In this document: positions 30,841 through 34,748 of the stretch, piece after piece
How the letters are laid out: each line of letters begins with the position of its first letter
Numbering within the stretch: position 1 is the stretch's first letter
DNA from: JAAYJK01 sp964531295
GTDB taxonomy: Bacteria; Bacillota; Syntrophomonadia; Syntrophomonadales; Syntrophomonadaceae
Assembly (NCBI GenBank): GCA_964531295.1
Contig: CAZHHJ010000009.1
Location: forward strand, 1 to 34,748
DNA: 34,748 nt
Direction: 5' to 3'
The notes under the pieces: model-generated
Told to the model about the DNA's origin: nothing
The model's input: the letters and a program-made list of their open reading frames with translations, nothing else
Database searches by the model: none
Position numbers and translations under genes: made by a program

Positions 30841-32205
30841 TTATCCATCCTTTTTAGTTCTATTATGAAAGTTTTTCTGTTTGGCACGCTCTACGGCCAG
30901 ATTGCCGGGCGGTACATCGTGGGCAATAGTAGATCCGGCACCTACGGTAGAATTTTCGCCGACTCGTACCGGCGCCACCAGATTAGTATTACTGCCGATA
31001 AATGCTTGATCCTCTATTATAGTCTGGTGTTTATTCCTGCCATCATAATTACAAGTAATGGTGCCGGCCCCGATGTTTACCCCTTTACCAATTATTGCAT
31101 CTCCAACATAGCTCAGATGCGGAATTTTGCTATTCTCCCCAATTATGGACTTCTTGATCTCCGCAAAATCTCCTACTTTAACATTATCATGTAATTCTGA
31201 TTGGGGTCTGAGGTAGGAATAGGGGCCGATGGTGCAGCTATTGCCAATTTTAGCCTCATTTATGCGGGAACTATCTATAATGACGTGGTCGCCAATATTT
31301 GAATTACTTATCCTGGTAAAAGGCCCTATCTGGCAGTTTTCACCGATTGAGGTAGAACCCTCTATCATAGTATAAGGGAATATGATGCTATCCTTTTTAA
31401 CTTTTACCTCTTTATCGATGAAGGTGGATGATGGATCAATAATAGTAACACCTTCCCGCATTAATTGCAGATTCTTCCTTTTTCTTAATATCGATTCTAC
31501 ATAGGCCAGTTGAACCCTATCATTAACTCCATATATTTCTTGAGCATCTGCAAGCTTCATAATATTCACGGCTGGTTTTTCGTTATTTTTAATTAACTCC
31601 AGAACATCGGTCAAATAGTATTCTCCCTGCATATTATCGGTGTTTATCTTCTTAAGCAACTGGAATACACTGCCAGCTTGAAAACAGTAAATACCAGCGT
31701 TGATTTCTTTAATTGTTCTTTCCTCTTCAGTGCAGTCCTTCTCTTCAACTATTCTGGCAAATGATTGATCTGTCTGGCGAATAATTCTCCCGTATCCGGC
31801 TGGATCACTTAATTCAGCAGACAGGATAGTAGCCTGGGATTCCTCTTGCTGATGTAATTTGATTAATTCCTGGATAGTGCTGGATCTTAATAAAGGGGTA
31901 TCCCCGGCTAATACTATAACTGTCGTGTCCGGATCAATGTTTCCTTCAGCCTGTAATAAGGCATGGCCCGTTCCCAGCTGCTGTTCTTGAATTACGTACT
32001 TGACTTTTTCCTGAGCCAATAATTCTTGCACTACCTCGCGTCCATGGCCTATTACTACATTTATATCCTCTATACCAGCCTGTCTTACAATATCAACAAT
32101 ATGGACAATCATCGGTTTTCCTGCTGCTTTATGAGCCACTTTAGGCAGCTTTGAACACATTCGTACTCCCCGGCCTGCGGCCAGAATAACTGCAGATATT
32201 TTCAA
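30841..32205 (-). CDS. glmU: Bifunctional UDP-N-acetylglucosamine pyrophosphorylase / glucosamine-1-phosphate N-acetyltransferase
   Basis: Makes UDP-GlcNAc for peptidoglycan. With TTG 32205 as start, 454 residues: an N-terminal nucleotidyltransferase domain (about 1-230; LAAGRGVRM with SKLPK, LAGDTPLL, GYGRIIR, EINAGIYCF) and a C-terminal left-handed beta-helix acetyltransferase domain of hexapeptide repeats (about 250-440; RPQSELHDNVKVGDF, IGAGTITCNYDG, GSNTNLVAPV). TTG is preferred because AAGGTG lies nine bases upstream; the frame opens three codons earlier with a GTG that touches the same element. A promoter lies in the preceding gap. Confidence 0.97.
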   Translation of the reverse strand: MKISAVILAAGRGVRMCSKLPKVAHKAAGKPMIVHIVDIVRQAGIEDINVVIGHGREVVQELLAQEKVKYVIQEQQLGTGHALLQAEGNIDPDTTVIVLAGDTPLLRSSTIQELIKLHQQEESQATILSAELSDPAGYGRIIRQTDQSFARIVEEKDCTEEERTIKEINAGIYCFQAGSVFQLLKKINTDNMQGEYYLTDVLELIKNNEKPAVNIMKLADAQEIYGVNDRVQLAYVESILRKRKNLQLMREGVTIIDPSSTFIDKEVKVKKDSIIFPYTMIEGSTSIGENCQIGPFTRISNSNIGDHVIIDSSRINEAKIGNSCTIGPYSYLRPQSELHDNVKVGDFAEIKKSIIGENSKIPHLSYVGDAIIGKGVNIGAGTITCNYDGRNKHQTIIEDQAFIGSNTNLVAPVRVGENSTVGAGSTIAHDVPPGNLAVERAKQKNFHNRTKKDG

Positions 32206-32275
32206 ATGTAACACTCACCTTCTAATAGCCTGCTTATACACCCTAATTACATTTTTTATAGTTGCACAGTATATT

Positions 32276-32304
32276 ATTATAATCGAATTGCCTGCTGGGG
32301 TAAA
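32276..32304 (-). promoter_or_regulatory. Candidate sigma-A promoter of glmU
   Basis: TTTACC (4/6), 17 bases, TATAAT (6/6) on the minus strand in the 105-base gap before glmU. The leader would be about 65 bases. Confidence 0.45.
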
Positions 32305-32310
32305 ATCAAA

Positions 32311-33087
32311 TTAAAATAGCTGGTTCCCCAGGTATTCTTTAGCCAGTTCCAAATCACTGAGCTTATCGACATCTACTCCCACCTCGGCAAAGCTAGAAAT
32401 AATAGCTTTGCCTTTTATGTTCATTACTTCATAAACCCTTTTCTCTACCATATCGATGCTCAGTTTTTTCAACAAATAATTCCACACCAGGCGGAAACCG
32501 AACAGCCTTCCCATGGCCAGCGGGTTCTTCCTTCTCATTACTAACTTTACCGCCATATCTAGGCCTGTATCAATAATCTCACTGCGCATTAAAAAAAGGT
32601 TGCCCCCGGTATATATTCCATCTTTAAGCTGCACGTATGTCCGCAAAACACCAGGGAACTTTTTTTCATTTACTTCTTTGCTGCTTAGAGCGTAAAACAA
32701 GTCTCCTTCAGTTCTTTGGGCCTTCTCAATAAAATCATCTATGGCTGCCCGGGTAATAAATGGTATGTCAGTAGGCATCACCAAAAGCATCTCGCTGATA
32801 GAATCATTTTTTAAGAGCTGGACTGCGTTAGCCAGACTTTCGATAGCATTTTCTCCTCCGGCCGCGAAAAATAGATTTTCATCCTCAGGGATTATAGTTT
32901 GTAGTTCCTCGGCTGGACCGCTTATTACGATTCTCCTTACATAGTTTGATTTCCGCAAAGCTTGGTAAACATACAGAATCATGGGCTGCCCGGCTATCTT
33001 GATGAATGCTTCGTTATCATAAGGAGCGACTGCGCTTAGTTCGTCACTGGCCCTGCCCCCCGCAAGTATCACTGCATCGTATACCAT
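32311..33087 (-). CDS. MobA-like NTP transferase domain protein
   Basis: 258-residue GT-A type nucleotidyltransferase of unassigned substrate. Seen: AVILAGGRAS (5-14) as a shortened NTP-binding loop, AGQPMILYVYQALRKS (32-47), the metal-binding MPTDIPFIT, and later GNLFLMR. Glu26 stands where related transferases often have the NTP-binding Lys (NEAFIKI); I believe this is usual in this particular clostridial subgroup, but cannot confirm it. The C-terminal third (KNPLAMGRLFGFRLVWNYLL and on) is family-specific, ending with a DVD metal-like motif. The start is ATG 33087 with GAGGAGA. It lies directly before glmU, suggesting a cell-envelope nucleotide-sugar or molybdopterin/cobamide-type role, which remains open. 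Confidence 0.85.
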   Translation of the reverse strand: MVYDAVILAGGRASDELSAVAPYDNEAFIKIAGQPMILYVYQALRKSNYVRRIVISGPAEELQTIIPEDENLFFAAGGENAIESLANAVQLLKNDSISEMLLVMPTDIPFITRAAIDDFIEKAQRTEGDLFYALSSKEVNEKKFPGVLRTYVQLKDGIYTGGNLFLMRSEIIDTGLDMAVKLVMRRKNPLAMGRLFGFRLVWNYLLKKLSIDMVEKRVYEVMNIKGKAIISSFAEVGVDVDKLSDLELAKEYLGNQLF

Positions 33088-33099
33088 TATTCTATCTCC

Positions 33100-33789
33100 T
33101 CATCTAGGTAAGCCTTCTTTTTTAAGGGATTCCATCATTATGTTTTCAGCATTTTCTATATGGTCCTGGGCTACCTGCCGGGCCAGTTGAGCATCCCGAG
33201 ACTGAATAGCTTCCACAATAGCACGATGTTCCAGCAGGGATTCATCCATTCTGCCTGGTACTGACAGTGAAGTTGCCCTACAACGCTGAATCTGTTCACG
33301 CAGATTGTTTATTATGTTTGACAGCCTCTCATTGCGACTAGCCTGATAAATTAAGTCATGAAATTTGGTATCCACGTCTACCAGTCTTTCCATGTCGTTA
33401 TTGGCAATAGCCTCGGCCTTCCCAACCAGGTATCTCTCCATGTCTTCCAGCTCTTCATCAGTGATGCGCTCGGCAGCCAGTGCCGCAGCCAGACCTTCCA
33501 GGGCTGCACGTATCTCATAAACATCAGCAATATCTTTGAAAGATATATCTGCCACATAAGCTCCTTTTCTGGGGATCATAACAATAAATCCCTCTAATTC
33601 AAGTTTTCTTAGAGCTTCTCTTATGGGCGTTCTGGAAACACCCAACTCCTCTGCCAATTGTATCTCCATAAGTCTTTCCCGCGGTTTTAGGTTACCATTA
33701 ATAATTGCTTCTCTGATCGCATCCAAAACCAGCTCTCTCAATGGTTTATAGGAGTCAAGGTTAACCGGCAGCAATCGCCTGTTTTCCAT
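33100..33789 (-). CDS. GntR-family transcriptional regulator (FadR/FCD type)
   Basis: 229-residue regulator with an N-terminal winged helix (about 10-75; ELGVSRTPIREALRKLELEGFI) and an all-helical FCD ligand domain (about 85-215; DVYEIRAALEGLAA, then HDLIYQASRN and HRAIVEAIQSRD). The Asp and three His of FCD metal-binding types are mostly present (FHDLIYQ, LLEHRAIV, QDHIENA). FCD regulators usually bind small carboxylic acids or metals. ATG 33789 is preferred because AGAGGTG lies nine bases upstream; two earlier in-frame ATGs overlap ispE and lack one. It lies four bases after ispE, where Bacillus has purR. Confidence 0.92.
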   Translation of the reverse strand: MENRRLLPVNLDSYKPLRELVLDAIREAIINGNLKPRERLMEIQLAEELGVSRTPIREALRKLELEGFIVMIPRKGAYVADISFKDIADVYEIRAALEGLAAALAAERITDEELEDMERYLVGKAEAIANNDMERLVDVDTKFHDLIYQASRNERLSNIINNLREQIQRCRATSLSVPGRMDESLLEHRAIVEAIQSRDAQLARQVAQDHIENAENIMMESLKKEGLPR

Positions 33790-33793
33790 AAAA

Positions 33794-34735
33794 TTAATCA
33801 CCTCTGCCATATGATGAGACAAGATAAGTCTCGGGATAACTCTGCTGCATGACTTGCCGGGCCGCTAAAGCATCCTCCGGGCAGTTAAAAATACCAAATA
33901 CTGCCGGCCCGCTGCCTGACATAGTTGCTTTTATTGCTCCCAGTCTTTCCAGCTTCTCTTTAATAACTATGATTTCTGGATAAAGAGAGGTACTTACTAT
34001 TTCCAAAACATTTTCACAATGACGTGATAGTTCTATAATATCATATATTTCCCATGCTTTAATAAAAGCATTGAGGTCAGGTAATATATGTACATTATCC
34101 ATTTCCAACTCCCCATATACCTCGGCAGTAGACAATTGAAAATCCGGTTTGACTAATAGTATCCACGGCAAAAATCTAGTCGGCAAGCGGGTCAATATTT
34201 CTCCCCGTCCTCTGGCCACACAGCTGGCCCCGCTAATATCATCGCCGTTTTTTATTATTGAACCACCCTCCTCATCGACCTGATCCATGCTTATACGCGG
34301 ATTACCCTGCAAGCAAAAGGGAACATCTGATCCAATTCGGGCTGCAATAGAAGCTAGGTGGGCCGCGGAGATATTATAATTATATAATATATTGATCCCC
34401 TTTAATACTGCAGCAGCATCTGTGCTTCCACCTGCCAATCCTGACCCCACCGGGATATTTTTTTCAATAAAAATAGCTGCCCCTTCTCCACCGCCATAAG
34501 TCGCCAGGATTAATTGGGCCGCTTTATAGGCTAAATTACTGCTGTCATGGGGTATCTCCCGACTGTTGCTCCCTAGCAAAATGCCCTGGGGGCGTCTTTG
34601 GATATGAACCCGATCCACCAGATTTATCTGGTGCATAACGGTTTCCAGTTCATGATAACCATCGCTTCGTCTTCCTTTAATATCCAACATAAGGTTTATC
34701 TTGGCCGGGGCCTCAATCACCATGGTTTCAATCAT
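33794..34735 (-). CDS. ispE: 4-diphosphocytidyl-2-C-methyl-D-erythritol kinase
   Basis: GHMP kinase of the MEP isoprenoid pathway. 313 residues, about 24 more than Bacillus IspE. Seen: PAKINLMLD with Lys12, GRRSDGYHEL (21-30), the ATP loop PVGSGLAGGSTDAAAVL (95-111), GSDVPFCLQG (135-144) with the catalytic Asp, ARGRGE (174-179), and the third GHMP motif MSGSGPAVFG. Residues 145-169 form an extra, Gly/Asp-rich segment between CLQG and ASCVARGRGE that the usual enzyme lacks. The start is ATG 34735 with GGGAG eight bases upstream, only 13 bases from the window end. Confidence 0.96.
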   Translation of the reverse strand: MIETMVIEAPAKINLMLDIKGRRSDGYHELETVMHQINLVDRVHIQRRPQGILLGSNSREIPHDSSNLAYKAAQLILATYGGGEGAAIFIEKNIPVGSGLAGGSTDAAAVLKGINILYNYNISAAHLASIAARIGSDVPFCLQGNPRISMDQVDEEGGSIIKNGDDISGASCVARGRGEILTRLPTRFLPWILLVKPDFQLSTAEVYGELEMDNVHILPDLNAFIKAWEIYDIIELSRHCENVLEIVSTSLYPEIIVIKEKLERLGAIKATMSGSGPAVFGIFNCPEDALAARQVMQQSYPETYLVSSYGRGD

Positions 34736-34748
34736 TTTATTTCTCCCA

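Noticed and set aside
1..34748. CRISPR arrays, insertion sequences, prophage or defence genes
   Set aside because: No regularly spaced repeats, transposase, integrase or phage-like genes are visible; every gene larger than 60 codons fits a housekeeping, sporulation or metabolic family.

Overview
This is a core-genome segment of a low-to-moderate GC, endospore-forming member of the Firmicutes. Every recognisable gene (34 reading frames, one cut by the left edge, plus two tentative small ORFs) lies on the minus strand, so transcription runs from position 34748 towards 1. The order ispE ... glmU-prs-ctc-pth-mfd-spoVT-spoVB-mazG-(hup)-rqcP-yabP-yabQ-divIC-S1 protein-(ppx)-spoIIE-tilS-ftsH is the well-known Bacillus/Clostridia block near the origin. 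The departures (GntR and nucleotidyltransferase genes between ispE and glmU, hup before rqcP, ppx before spoIIE) and the linked folate/pantothenate/NAD genes point to Clostridia of the Syntrophomonas / Peptococcaceae type. That placement is an inference from gene order and protein flavour; no rRNA is present.

Layout in the direction of transcription. (1) 34735-28437: ispE, a GntR/FCD regulator, a MobA-like nucleotidyltransferase, glmU, prs, ribosomal protein L25 (ctc) and pth, i.e. isoprenoid, peptidoglycan-precursor and PRPP supply plus translation maintenance. (2) 28263-19075: mfd, spoVT, spoVB, mazG, hup, rqcP, yabP, yabQ, divIC and an S1-domain protein, mixing DNA repair, spore-coat/cortex functions, ribosome quality control and division. 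(3) 18990-11274: ppx/gppA, spoIIE, tilS, ftsH, ndk. (4) 10993-139: a dense cofactor run folP-folB-folK-DUF2520-panB-panC-panD-nadA-nadB-nadC-coaX-dus. This covers the middle of folate synthesis, pantothenate plus the first CoA step, and the whole aspartate-to-nicotinate-mononucleotide route. (5) The first 61 bases hold the start of one more gene on the same strand.

Several annotated-looking starts are too long. Shine-Dalgarno positions, and in three cases promoters lying inside the extended frame, favour shorter starts for folP, ftsH, spoIIE, spoVB, glmU, L25, tilS, coaX, panB, folB and others. Many of these are TTG or GTG.

No mobile element, CRISPR array, tRNA or rRNA was seen, and the window is largely ordinary housekeeping. 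The points worth a second look are: two related REP-like repeats (one forms the end of the dus coding region, the other sits between L25 and pth); a DUF2520 Rossmann protein that fills the ketopantoate-reductase slot of the pan operon; sporulation promoters readable by eye (sigma-G for spoVT, a 21-bp-spaced Spo0A-type promoter for spoIIE); a 25-residue insertion in IspE; and gaps next to nadC that may hold small or decayed genes.
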